From NCBI GenBank assembly GCA_020854835.1, contig JAHKLX010000003.1, forward strand, positions 186,001 to 250,000: a DNA stretch of 64,000 bases. The letters run 5' to 3'. Positions 49,484 to 58,547 of the stretch are shown piece after piece (position 1 is the stretch's first letter; every line of letters starts with the position of its first letter). The notes beneath the pieces were generated by a model that did no database searches, was not told the DNA's origin, and saw nothing but the letters and a program-made list of their open reading frames with translations. The stretch is from Microcaldota archaeon (lineage in GTDB: Archaea; Micrarchaeota; Micrarchaeia; Anstonellales; JAGGVH01). The position numbers and the translations under genes are program-made.

Positions 49484-51282
49484 TTTAAAACAGCCATTTC
49501 ATAAGCTTTAACGTAGTGCCGTATTAACTTTCCCCAATTTGTATGGTCATGGACTAATTGATTTGCCTCTTCTTTCCAAATCTTAAGCGTGTGCTTATCA
49601 GTTTTATATATTTCTTCAAAAATATTTGCCAGTTGAATCACAGATTCTTGTACTGGCGTGTTATACATATTTATTACACGCAATCCTTTTCCCACTGCAT
49701 TTTTTTCAACCATATATCTTCCAAACCCTGACATATCAGAAGTTACTGCAATATTCAATTTTAATGCGGCTTCAACAGGGGTGTACCCATAGGGTTCATA
49801 TCTTGAAACAAAAATTCCTGCATCAAATCCGCTGACTATATCATAGTATGGAAGTTCCAACAAGCCATCTGAAGGCCCTAGATATGTCGGATAAAAAATA
49901 ACTTTAACAACATCCTCCTCTCTATTCATCAGGCCCTTTTTAGCTAATTCTCTTAAAATTTTATCTCTATCATATCTCAAATCATAAGCAGATAGTGGAG
50001 GAGTTGATCCTTCTTTTATATAATTGTTTATAAGTGAGAAAAAAAGTTTTTTCTTGTCTTCAGGCAATGTTCTAAATGCTTCATGCATATTCGAATATTG
50101 ATCTTGTTCTATTCCTTGTTTGTGCAGAAGTTCGTATATCTTATCGGTTGTTAAATAATTTTTTATAACTGAAAGTTTTGCACCTGTGGACTCACTCGGA
50201 ACAAACAAAAATGCAAAAACATTTCTTTTATTGTCTTTTCCTTTTATTCTATTATTTAATTCTGCTAAAGAATCAATAAAGATATCATATCCTTTATTAT
50301 CGTATTCATATCTTCCAGATGTAAAAACAAAAACAGAATCTGAATAATCGAGTTCATAGTATGGTGCAAAATACGATTCAATAAATTCTTTCAATTCATT
50401 TTTAACATATTCTGCAATTTCAGGTTTAAATTCAATACTACTCCCTCTGAAATCCATTCCGTTAACAGTTATTATGTCTGGATATCTCCCCAAAATATAT
50501 TCAACTTCCATTGCAACAGTTTCGCTAACTGTTGTAAAAACATCGGCAGTACTGGCTGTCGATGCTTCCAATTGGTGTTTTGCTTCAACTTTATATCTAT
50601 ATGCCTCGCTAACATTTATTTTTTTAATTTTACCTGAGCATTCCCCTAACACATCCCTGCCTGTCGAAGAAATAGTTCTGCCCAAAACTGTTGCATGGGT
50701 TGTAAACACTGTGCCTATTTCTGGAGTATTTTTTTTGCAGTATAACAATCCTGCTCCAGAAATCCATTCATGAAAATGTGCGACTGTTTTTTTCTGTGTT
50801 TGTTGATAAAACTGCTCTAAGAATATACCTACGCACCAGGACCAAGCAATATTTTCATCAAAATCCCAGTGTGAGTTCAAAGAGTCAATTTGATACCATT
50901 CCCACAATTTGAATTTTGCATAATTAAGATAACTATCTCTTTTTTCAATACCTTTATCATAATAGGAAGTTGTTTGCATCATATAATCTTTTGGGCCTAT
51001 CAAAACAACATTTACATTATCTCCTCCTACCCATTTTCCATAAGCAGTTTTAATTCCCATTTTATTTAAAACTTCAAATGCTTTCATTATATCCTCTGGA
51101 GGAGAAATTTCAGATATTTCTGCAAGCGATTTCTGATCTAATTTCCCAACCATAACATACTTATCTCCTAAAATTTCATGAATATAAGTAGTTTTTGTTT
51201 TTAACACAGTATAAATGCCCCCCACCTTGTTGGCAACCTCTGAAGAAACCTCAAAAACATAATCAACATTATCGCAAACCAT
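49480..51282 (-). CDS. Glycogen synthase, GT3 (eukaryotic-like) family
   Basis: 600 residues. The N-terminus, VFEVSSEVANKVGGIYTVLKTK, is the hallmark of the animal/fungal-type glycogen synthase family GT3. Other markers are HFHEWISGAGLLYCKK, TTHATVLGR, GRYEYDNKGYDIF and the E-x7-E motif EPYGYTPVEAALK near the end. It extends alpha-1,4-glucan chains from a nucleotide glucose. GGTGGGATT precedes the ATG at 51282. With the GH57/GT pair at 2-4.5 kb, it points to a glycogen store. Confidence 0.95.
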   Translation of the reverse strand: MVCDNVDYVFEVSSEVANKVGGIYTVLKTKTTYIHEILGDKYVMVGKLDQKSLAEISEISPPEDIMKAFEVLNKMGIKTAYGKWVGGDNVNVVLIGPKDYMMQTTSYYDKGIEKRDSYLNYAKFKLWEWYQIDSLNSHWDFDENIAWSWCVGIFLEQFYQQTQKKTVAHFHEWISGAGLLYCKKNTPEIGTVFTTHATVLGRTISSTGRDVLGECSGKIKKINVSEAYRYKVEAKHQLEASTASTADVFTTVSETVAMEVEYILGRYPDIITVNGMDFRGSSIEFKPEIAEYVKNELKEFIESYFAPYYELDYSDSVFVFTSGRYEYDNKGYDIFIDSLAELNNRIKGKDNKRNVFAFLFVPSESTGAKLSVIKNYLTTDKIYELLHKQGIEQDQYSNMHEAFRTLPEDKKKLFFSLINNYIKEGSTPPLSAYDLRYDRDKILRELAKKGLMNREEDVVKVIFYPTYLGPSDGLLELPYYDIVSGFDAGIFVSRYEPYGYTPVEAALKLNIAVTSDMSGFGRYMVEKNAVGKGLRVINMYNTPVQESVIQLANIFEEIYKTDKHTLKIWKEEANQLVHDHTNWGKLIRHYVKAYEMAVLN

Positions 51283-51312
51283 AATCCCACCCCTAAACCA
51301 AATGAATGAAAA

Positions 51313-51320
51313 ATATATAA
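51313..51320. promoter_or_regulatory. TATA element between glycogen synthase and the pilin-like operon
   Basis: ATATATAA is about 29 bases from the plus-strand start at 51345 and about 33 from the minus-strand start at 51282. The latter has a short ribosome-binding-site leader. It may serve both directions; a CTTTAAATAAAG further right is too close to 51345. Confidence 0.45.
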
Positions 51321-51344
51321 ACCTCACCCTTTAAATAAAGGATA

Positions 51345-51968
51345 ATGAAAGCATACATGTTCTCGTTTGATGCATTATTGGGATTTCTTGTATCACTTGC
51401 AATAGTTTATACTTTATTAATTGTTATACTTGTTCCGTATGGATATTATTATGAATTTGAACAGGCATATGTTGTTGCAAGAGATACAGGTTTGATGATG
51501 TATAATGCAAATTGGGATTCTGATACAACTTATTCTCAGAAATTAGCTTCTTTAACTCATGAATCAAATCCTCACCTAAGTTCATTTTGTGGCGGATTCA
51601 TAGCAAATGATAAAAGCATTAGAAATATTGTTCCTTCCCAGTATGCTTATGTAATTGAATATTATAACACTACTGAAGGAGAGTGGGAAGAAATATGCAA
51701 TGTAAATGCAACTTACGATACTACTGTGTCTTGCGACAGCTTTAGAAAATTCAAAGTTTATGCTCCTCTCTTAATCGCAGATTATGCGGGCGTCGGGTTT
51801 AATGAGGGCGATTTGCCTTATTGTTATGTTTCTTGTAAAGGTTATAAGGGCGATGATGATTATGCAGATCCTGGAATGTGTTTTTATACTCCTTGTGATG
51901 CGACAACTGATATGGCAACCAGACCTCCTGTTTTTACAGGTGTGGTGCGAATAGGTGTGTGTATATGA
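51345..51968 (+). CDS. Pilin-like surface protein, FSFD type, 207 aa
   Basis: The N-terminus reads YMFSFDALLGFLVSLAIVYTLLIVIL, a short leader directly joined to a hydrophobic helix with an acidic residue at its start, like archaeal minor pilins. The ectodomain contains eight or more Cys and aromatic-rich segments (DLPYCYVSCKGYKGDDD). No ribosome-binding site is seen, so it is leaderless. The last bases overlap the next start (ATGA). This is the first gene of a six-gene cluster of similarly anchored proteins. Confidence 0.75.
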   Translation: MKAYMFSFDALLGFLVSLAIVYTLLIVILVPYGYYYEFEQAYVVARDTGLMMYNANWDSDTTYSQKLASLTHESNPHLSSFCGGFIANDKSIRNIVPSQYAYVIEYYNTTEGEWEEICNVNATYDTTVSCDSFRKFKVYAPLLIADYAGVGFNEGDLPYCYVSCKGYKGDDDYADPGMCFYTPCDATTDMATRPPVFTGVVRIGVCI

Positions 51969-53863
51969 AAAAAGGAGTTTTTTTTACAGTTATAATGGTT
52001 TTATTTTTGTTTGTACTTAGTATGTCTCTTACAAAATGGTCGCAAGGAGTTAAAATGAATGAATATCGTGTTTCAAGACATGTTTATTTGGATTCTGTAG
52101 TAACAGCTTCTCAAATCTTAAGTGATGATAATATTGAAAAAATAACTATTATTTCGGCCAGGCACGCGCTATTCAAGTTGGCAAACCACACTTCAGAAGA
52201 TGAATTTACTAAGATTAACCCTTCTTCATCTGAAACTTTTGTGGATTATTGTCATGGGGTTGAAAATAGAGATACTTGCAGTGTTTCAGATGCACTGGGC
52301 CTTTTGATGTACAACGGCTCTGTTCCAAGTTCTTATTTCAATGGTGGTCCAGAGTACAAATATTCTGATGAGGATATTATGTACACTCTCAACTATTTTA
52401 ATAAAAGTGCCATAGAAGTTTGCAATGCTATAGGGTGGGTTTGTTATCTTTCAGAACCATATGATATTTCTATTCAACAGATCAACCCATTTGATGTGGA
52501 ATTCAATTATACTATAAACAAAACAATTCAGGATTCAACAAGTGATTTTCAAGTGAATCAATTTCCTATTAACATATCTGTGGTTATTCCCGTAGATGGA
52601 ATGCCCGATCCACTAACAACCCATCTGATGAGGCAGAATGCTTTTTCTGCAACAGGGGATCATATGAGATTGATATATCGGGATCCGGGAACAATAACAA
52701 CAAACTGGTTTAAAACTGTAGAAGTAGTGGATAATCCTGGAAAAGGATTTGTTTATGGTGCAATAACAAGTGATTGGAATTTAGACTCAACATCTTCCCA
52801 TAGGTATATATTCGTGGGCAAAAACGATGGTTTAAAAAATATAATATTGTCAGGTTCAACATTAGATAAATTTGGCGGGTATATTATTGAAAAGGTAGAA
52901 AGAAAAGATATTGATACCTATGCTGGAAATGAAATCGTTCATGTATCTCATACTTGTGCAGACCCGGTAACTATCGAATGTTCTATAGATTACTATGATA
53001 CTATCTCTTATGAAGAAAATTGCGTTATTGATTGTATAAACATAACAGAAACTTATGGGAGGTTGGATATTAACATAAATTATCCAATTCCTCTTGCTTG
53101 TGCAGGTCTTCAAAATGAGATTTCTTCACTATGTAGAACCCAATTTTTTAATACTCACACCTCTAGAAAAGAATATGTTGTGGAAAACGTTTATGATGTT
53201 CCTTACATCAAATTAGATTCTGCATTTGACCCCGCCACATTGGATCTGAATTATCCCTCCAATCATTTATATGATGCGGACGATTATTATCCTGGTACTC
53301 CTAATCATGGAATTTTAATAAATACACAAAACTCTGCAAATTCCTCAGAATGGGATTTAGAAGATGGAACTTATGACTACCTTTCTTCATTTGAAGATGT
53401 TTATGATCTTTTGAATGCCCATCCTAATGCCCACAGGCTCCACAACATTGAACCTTTAAGAGATATGGCAATTTGTGGATTCTTCACAGTCGATACGCGT
53501 GCGCCTTCTTTCTTCCAAAGAATGGTTTCTGAAGGGGATAGAAAAGCAAGCGATGATTACGGAATATATTCCTTTGCTGTAGGAAAATGGGCAATAGATG
53601 ATACAGATCCTACTGAAGTGTGGTCAAGCGTTGATTTTGAATATCATAAGTGTTATAGGGGGAGTTCATGTGAATATGCACGTGTTATAAAAGGTATGCC
53701 GGGGTGCAAAGATTATAAAATGTGTGCGATAACAGATATAACCTTCAATCCAAACGTTGATGGTGTGGGCCAAGTTGCCGTTGACACAGAATTTGGAAAA
53801 AATGTTTTTGGAATATGGGATCAGTTTGTATGCGAAAAGGATCATATGACTGATTGTTATTAG
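51965..53863 (+). CDS. Large surface protein with N-terminal pilin-like helix, 632 aa
   Basis: Residues 1-25 (KKGVFFTVIMVLFLFVLSMSL) form a single membrane helix. The rest is an extracellular, mostly beta ectodomain with many Cys (pairs at C-x3-C and CIDYYDT-type spacing) and N-glycosylation-type sites such as NKT, NIT and NTT. It is not recognised as a named family. The ATG at 51965 follows AGGTGTG; the GTG at 51959 is less likely. It may be the tip or adhesin of the filament encoded by its neighbours. Confidence 0.78.
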   Translation: MKKGVFFTVIMVLFLFVLSMSLTKWSQGVKMNEYRVSRHVYLDSVVTASQILSDDNIEKITIISARHALFKLANHTSEDEFTKINPSSSETFVDYCHGVENRDTCSVSDALGLLMYNGSVPSSYFNGGPEYKYSDEDIMYTLNYFNKSAIEVCNAIGWVCYLSEPYDISIQQINPFDVEFNYTINKTIQDSTSDFQVNQFPINISVVIPVDGMPDPLTTHLMRQNAFSATGDHMRLIYRDPGTITTNWFKTVEVVDNPGKGFVYGAITSDWNLDSTSSHRYIFVGKNDGLKNIILSGSTLDKFGGYIIEKVERKDIDTYAGNEIVHVSHTCADPVTIECSIDYYDTISYEENCVIDCINITETYGRLDININYPIPLACAGLQNEISSLCRTQFFNTHTSRKEYVVENVYDVPYIKLDSAFDPATLDLNYPSNHLYDADDYYPGTPNHGILINTQNSANSSEWDLEDGTYDYLSSFEDVYDLLNAHPNAHRLHNIEPLRDMAICGFFTVDTRAPSFFQRMVSEGDRKASDDYGIYSFAVGKWAIDDTDPTEVWSSVDFEYHKCYRGSSCEYARVIKGMPGCKDYKMCAITDITFNPNVDGVGQVAVDTEFGKNVFGIWDQFVCEKDHMTDCY

Positions 53864-53871
53864 GTGAATAT

Positions 53872-54336
53872 ATGAAAGGACAAGCATCTATGGAAACTAT
53901 TATCTTGCTCGGATTTATCATACTTATGACAATTCCAATCCTTATGATTTTTTTTAGTATTGATAGAACAACTCCTGCTTTAGGACAAGCAAGAGCTTCT
54001 GTTCAAATCATTGCAGATCATTCAAATAGAGTTTATGCACAAGGTAGTGATACACAAATCATAACAACAATCGCAGTTCCACAATACTGTAAAAAAATAA
54101 CCATCCAAGATGTTCCAGGACATGGGGGACAAATAATTTTTCATATGTGGACAGCAGATGGGGATATAGAGGTTTATCAAAAAACCTATGCCCCTTTGGA
54201 ATATTCTGAAGAACTAACAAACTATCGAAAACCATCTCCAGATTCATTTCTTACCCCTGGATTGCAAAGAATAAAAATCTCTTTAGTTGATGGAGCAACA
54301 TCGGGAGAAAAGGTGATAAAAATTGAACCCTATTAA
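53872..54336 (+). CDS. Class III signal-peptide pilin-like protein, 154 aa
   Basis: The N-terminus KGQASMETIILLGFIILM has the class III peptidase motif (Q followed four residues on by E) and an assembly helix. The ectodomain is strand-rich (TIAVPQYCKKITIQDVPG, QIIFHMWTADGDIEVYQ). TAGGTGAAT precedes the ATG at 53872. The 3' end overlaps the next start by 14 bases. Confidence 0.85.
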   Translation: MKGQASMETIILLGFIILMTIPILMIFFSIDRTTPALGQARASVQIIADHSNRVYAQGSDTQIITTIAVPQYCKKITIQDVPGHGGQIIFHMWTADGDIEVYQKTYAPLEYSEELTNYRKPSPDSFLTPGLQRIKISLVDGATSGEKVIKIEPY

Positions 54337-54760
54337 AGGACAAGCAGCTATGGAATTTTATATGTATATTTCAATGTTTTTATTATTTTTAGCTGTAATA
54401 ATGATAGTTTTGTTGAATCTTTCATCAACTGAAGTTGGTAAATATGATTCATACACTATAGAAGAAACAGCAGGTATGTTTGCAGACATTATACATTCTT
54501 CTTATGTGGCAGGTAACGGGTTTAACGGGTCCTTCAAAGTGCCAACAGATATCGACGGATTAAATTACACTACTTATTTTACCAATGGGTATGTTATAGT
54601 AACACAACACGGAACAAAAAACTTAACTGCGGTAAGACCTCTTGTCACTGAAGATATTATAAACGCAACAGGCCATACTGCATTCAGCTATACCTCACGA
54701 GAAATGTCTGGAAGAATCTACGTATTAAACAATCTGGGCCAATTAAATATAACATCGTAA
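54323..54760 (+). CDS. Class III signal-peptide pilin-like protein, 145 aa (TTG start)
   Basis: The sequence KGQAAMEFYMYISMFLLFLAVIM carries the class III cleavage motif and assembly helix. The ectodomain ends in a strand-rich region with NIT and NYT glycosylation-type sites. No ATG exists before the signal motif. The TTG at 54323 has AAGGTGAT six bases upstream, which decides the start. Confidence 0.83.
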   Translation: MNPIKGQAAMEFYMYISMFLLFLAVIMIVLLNLSSTEVGKYDSYTIEETAGMFADIIHSSYVAGNGFNGSFKVPTDIDGLNYTTYFTNGYVIVTQHGTKNLTAVRPLVTEDIINATGHTAFSYTSREMSGRIYVLNNLGQLNITS

Positions 54761-54772
54761 TTAACGCAAACA

Positions 54773-54780
54773 ATATAAAT
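54773..54780 (+). promoter_or_regulatory. TATA box for the gene at 54802
   Basis: ATATAAAT is centred 25.5 bases before the ATG at 54802. It indicates a second, leaderless transcription unit inside the pilin-like cluster. Confidence 0.5.
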
Positions 54781-54801
54781 TATTCTATATTAATCTATAA
54801 T

Positions 54802-55356
54802 ATGCGAGGCCAATATTTCTCATTTGATATTATTATAGCATTGGCATTATTTGTAATGACTTTTATTTTTGTCATGTCTTATTGGTTTAGTATTAACGCG
54901 GTTATGGAAAGTCAGTATTCATCTGCACAAGATGTTTCTCAAAGAATAGGAAATGCTTTTTTTACTCCTGGGATTCCTGAAGATTGGGAAACAGGGATTT
55001 TCGATGATGCGCGCGAAATAGGTTTAACACAAGGATATAATAATTCAGTATTATCTAGCCAAAAATGGATAAAAATGCAAAATGTTGCAAATCTGCCAGG
55101 TCCTTTGGGTTATGAAAATTTCAAAGACAAAATAAATTCTGCAGGTTGGGAAGTTTGTTTGAATTTAACCATTGTTGAAATATCTGGCACAGGTGGAACA
55201 GCAGGGAATTGTACACTTCCAGATTCTGCACATTCTAATGCTTATTATAGGATTGGGGCCGTCAATGTAACAACAGGCCCCTCAAGTTGGGAAGTTAAAC
55301 CTGCTATTTTAAAGGTTACAGTTTGGCGTGATGCAAATACGTCAATGATAAGATAA
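54802..55356 (+). CDS. Pilin-like surface protein, FSFD type, 184 aa
   Basis: The N-terminus RGQYFSFDIIIALALFVMTFIFVM matches the FSFD-type leader of the gene at 51345: a basic residue, then F-S-F-D and a long hydrophobic helix. The ectodomain has three or four Cys, a Gly/Thr loop (SGTGGTAGNC) and NLT, NVT and NTS sites. It is followed after 9 bases by the fibronectin-type protein. Confidence 0.78.
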   Translation: MRGQYFSFDIIIALALFVMTFIFVMSYWFSINAVMESQYSSAQDVSQRIGNAFFTPGIPEDWETGIFDDAREIGLTQGYNNSVLSSQKWIKMQNVANLPGPLGYENFKDKINSAGWEVCLNLTIVEISGTGGTAGNCTLPDSAHSNAYYRIGAVNVTTGPSSWEVKPAILKVTVWRDANTSMIR

Positions 55357-55365
55357 GGTGATTAT

Positions 55366-57477
55366 ATGGAAGATCAAAAATATTGGTATCCTGCTTTTTT
55401 CTTTGCAGTATTATTAGTTATTATTGCCGCGGTTGCAATATTTACTTTGTTTATTATAAACTATCCTCCTGAAGCCCCAAGAGATTTAAACATAGAGCAA
55501 GTTTCAACAGGTGCAAATCTTGAGTGGGCAGATTCCTTTTCACAAGATGTTGTTCAATACAATATATATCGTTCCCGCACCATCGGAGATGTGGGAAATT
55601 TAATTGCTGAAACTGACCAAACAGAATATTTAGATTTTTTAACTGAAGATGGGGTATACTATTATATCGTCAAATCTTTTGATGGTGAATTCGAAAGTGA
55701 GAACAACGAACAAAAAGAGTTTTATTATGATTTAACTGGGCCAGAAATTCATGATATCACTCTTCATACAGGCACGAGAAAAACCAACACCGAGGATATA
55801 ATGTTTTATTTTTCTGTAGATTCTGATGCAACCGAATGTCAAATAATAAATATAACTGAGTGGTTTCCAAATACTGGCATTTATTCTTATACTTTGAACA
55901 CATCCAACAATTCACATTCATTTGATTTTATATGTAAAGACAAGTGGGGAAATACTGGCCCTCAAAAAAATATTGAAATTATCTTTGACAACACTCCCCC
56001 TACAATCACCAAAATTCAACCAGATTTCTTTGTTGCTGAAGGGGATGTAGTATTTATTTTCACTGTGGACAAAGTATCTCAATGTACACTTAGTTTTGGT
56101 GAAGAGAAGATCTGGGAGGGAGAGGTTTATGGTAATATTTCAATCCCTGCAACAATTGAAAAAACAAATTATGTTTTTAGCTGTATTGATGAAGCGGGAA
56201 ACACAGAATATCTAACAGGTTCAGTTGAAGTTAAACTAACAGATATATTCTCTTTGATAATAAATAATGGAGAATCTGTTACAAACTCTCGAAATGTCGA
56301 TTTAGATTTCATATTCACACCCTTTTTAGAAGGCATAACTTGTGAGGTTTATAATGTTAAATTTGTAAGTTCTGCAGTATCTCAAGAAGGTGAGATGTAT
56401 TCTTTCGCTCCAGAGGGGGATACCACATTAGATTGGGAAATAACCTCTGGCTATGGGAGAAAATATGTTTTTGCAGCGTGTCAATTAGATAATCGAGTAG
56501 TCGGAACATCCATCGTTTCAGTTGATTACAAAAAAGAAAGTGAAGATTCAACTCCTCCATCAAATACAGATGATTCTTATAGCGGAGCTCCCAAAAACCT
56601 AAATATTAAAATAAACAATGGGGAAGCATACACAAATTCTTTAACAGTTTATTTAACATTAAACGCGAATTATGCAACAGATTGCGCATATAAAACTAAA
56701 CCTGGGGATGATTGGTCTTCATGGTCCAGATATGCCACAAGTAAAACTTTATTCCTACCATATTCTGAAAATACTGACACTTACACAGTTTATTATAAAT
56801 GCAAAAACAGACATGGCGAAAGCAATTCTGTAAGTGATAGCATAATTTTTGATGATGTTCCTCCAGGAATAGCAACATATTTAACAGCAGATTATAATGG
56901 CAGAGGAATTTACCTAAGTTGGAAACATGCAAATGATGCAGTTAGATATGATATTTATCGGATGGCGGCAGGCTCTTCAAGACCAAGTCCTGGCACTTCA
57001 ACATTATCACTATACCGCAAGGTGGGTTCAACTTCTGGCAGCAACTATGAAGACACTGCTTTATCCTCATCAGGTTACTACTATTATTATATCGTTGCGA
57101 TTGACAGAGCAGAAAACAGAGGTGAAGCTTCTGAAACAATTTCTGCATTTGCAGATGTCGATGCACCAGAAGTACGCATAACATCCCCAAGCAGTGGCTC
57201 TCAAACTACCGCGTCCTCAATTTTATTTTCTTTCGTAGCAACTGACAATCATGCATCTTCTTTATCTTGTTCAGCTATTCAAAGTGGGGCAGAAATATGG
57301 TCTGGTTCATCTGTTTCTGGAAATAAAGTTTCATTTACAGTTAGTCTTTCAACTGGACAAAACACAATAAAAGTTGGATGTTCAGATGAATACCATACTG
57401 GGCAGGCATCAATTTCAATATTGAGGACATCAGGCTCTGAAACACAAGATCCTGATCTTCCACCACCTGCATCATAA
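55366..57477 (+). CDS. Membrane-anchored fibronectin type III/Ig-like repeat protein, 703 aa
   Basis: An N-terminal anchor helix (YPAFFFAVLLVIIAAVAIFTLFII) is followed by tandem beta domains. The first (about 35-125) and a later one (about 495-600) have the FnIII signature, P-x-x-L, then W-A/KHAN, then Y-x-IYR and YYYIVxxxD. Between and after lie Ig-like domains with paired Cys and the phrase TITKIQP or VRITSPSSG. The protein ends in a Pro tail. Likely a surface adhesin or stalk. AAGGTGATT precedes the ATG. Confidence 0.85.
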   Translation: MEDQKYWYPAFFFAVLLVIIAAVAIFTLFIINYPPEAPRDLNIEQVSTGANLEWADSFSQDVVQYNIYRSRTIGDVGNLIAETDQTEYLDFLTEDGVYYYIVKSFDGEFESENNEQKEFYYDLTGPEIHDITLHTGTRKTNTEDIMFYFSVDSDATECQIINITEWFPNTGIYSYTLNTSNNSHSFDFICKDKWGNTGPQKNIEIIFDNTPPTITKIQPDFFVAEGDVVFIFTVDKVSQCTLSFGEEKIWEGEVYGNISIPATIEKTNYVFSCIDEAGNTEYLTGSVEVKLTDIFSLIINNGESVTNSRNVDLDFIFTPFLEGITCEVYNVKFVSSAVSQEGEMYSFAPEGDTTLDWEITSGYGRKYVFAACQLDNRVVGTSIVSVDYKKESEDSTPPSNTDDSYSGAPKNLNIKINNGEAYTNSLTVYLTLNANYATDCAYKTKPGDDWSSWSRYATSKTLFLPYSENTDTYTVYYKCKNRHGESNSVSDSIIFDDVPPGIATYLTADYNGRGIYLSWKHANDAVRYDIYRMAAGSSRPSPGTSTLSLYRKVGSTSGSNYEDTALSSSGYYYYYIVAIDRAENRGEASETISAFADVDAPEVRITSPSSGSQTTASSILFSFVATDNHASSLSCSAIQSGAEIWSGSSVSGNKVSFTVSLSTGQNTIKVGCSDEYHTGQASISILRTSGSETQDPDLPPPAS

Positions 57478-58470
57478 ATCTCTAGTCAAGAAAAAATCAG
57501 CTATTTCAAGTAACTTATCTCTGGCTTCTCCTTTTTCAATTTTTCTTTCCATTTTTTTCTTTGCTTTATCAACAATCGAATATGCTTTCTTTTTTGCGTA
57601 ATCTATTGTTTTATATTTTTTCATCAAAGCAATTATTTTTTCTATTTCCTGCTGGTTTGTTGTGTGTTTATCAAGCGCATCAATAATAAATTGTTTTTCT
57701 TCGGGAGTTGCTTTTTGTAAGAGTTTTATTATCATTAAAGTTCGTTTTCCTTCTGTTATATCTCCACCAATTTCTTTTTTATATTTATCAAAATCGCCAA
57801 CAACATTCAAAACATCATCTTGAATTTGGAAAGCCAAACCAATGGCTTCGCCATATTCTCTAAATACTTTTCTTTTGCTTTTTGTTGCTCCTCCACAATA
57901 AGCTCCCACTTCGCAGGAGGCACCGATCAAAGCACCTGTTTTGCCACCAATCATTTGGAGATATTTCTCTTCATCAATATTCCATTCTTTTTTATGATGC
58001 CACCCTATCTCTGTAGCTTGTCCTTTTAAAACTTCAGAGAATGCTTTAACAATTATTTTTTGAGATTCAACTTTTTTGTTTGTTGGCATGGGTGCGTTAA
58101 TTATGGTTTCCCAAACAAAATTATAAAGTCCGTCTCCTGCATTGATTGCCAAAGGAATTCCGTTTCTTATGTGTAAACAAGGCTTCCCTCTTCTCATCTG
58201 GGAATTATCTTCTATATCATCATGGATTAAAGTAAAATTATGAAACAATTCAATTGCAACAGCAGGATATATTGTTTTTTTTGAGTCCTCACCTAATGTT
58301 TCACAACACAACAAAGACATAACAGGTCTAAATCTTTTTCCGCCCAAATCTAAAAACTCCCAAATGAGTTTATTGACTTCTTCAGGTTTTCCATCTCTAG
58401 GAATCATTTCTTCCATAACTGGTTCTATCTCTGTTTTAGCCCTGTTTTGTATATAATCAAAAATATCCAT
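57472..58470 (-). CDS. idsA: Geranylgeranyl diphosphate synthase (polyprenyl synthetase)
   Basis: 332 residues. It condenses IPP with allylic diphosphates to make C20 chains for archaeal lipids. The first Asp-rich motif is LIHDDIEDNSQMRRGKP and the second is FQIQDDVLNVVGD; GGKRFRP and the KTG segment GGKTGALIGAS are also present. The residues before the first DDxxD (LFHNFTLIHDD) are consistent with C20 chain length but do not prove it. AGGTGAGAAT precedes the ATG. The stop end overlaps the convergent surface-protein gene by six bases. Confidence 0.95.
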   Translation of the reverse strand: MDIFDYIQNRAKTEIEPVMEEMIPRDGKPEEVNKLIWEFLDLGGKRFRPVMSLLCCETLGEDSKKTIYPAVAIELFHNFTLIHDDIEDNSQMRRGKPCLHIRNGIPLAINAGDGLYNFVWETIINAPMPTNKKVESQKIIVKAFSEVLKGQATEIGWHHKKEWNIDEEKYLQMIGGKTGALIGASCEVGAYCGGATKSKRKVFREYGEAIGLAFQIQDDVLNVVGDFDKYKKEIGGDITEGKRTLMIIKLLQKATPEEKQFIIDALDKHTTNQQEIEKIIALMKKYKTIDYAKKKAYSIVDKAKKKMERKIEKGEARDKLLEIADFFLTRDL

Positions 58471-58547
58471 ATTCTCACCTTTGAATTAGTTATATAAAAG
58501 GTATTATTGCCGAATGATTTTTAAACCTTATAACCGTTTTACTTCTC

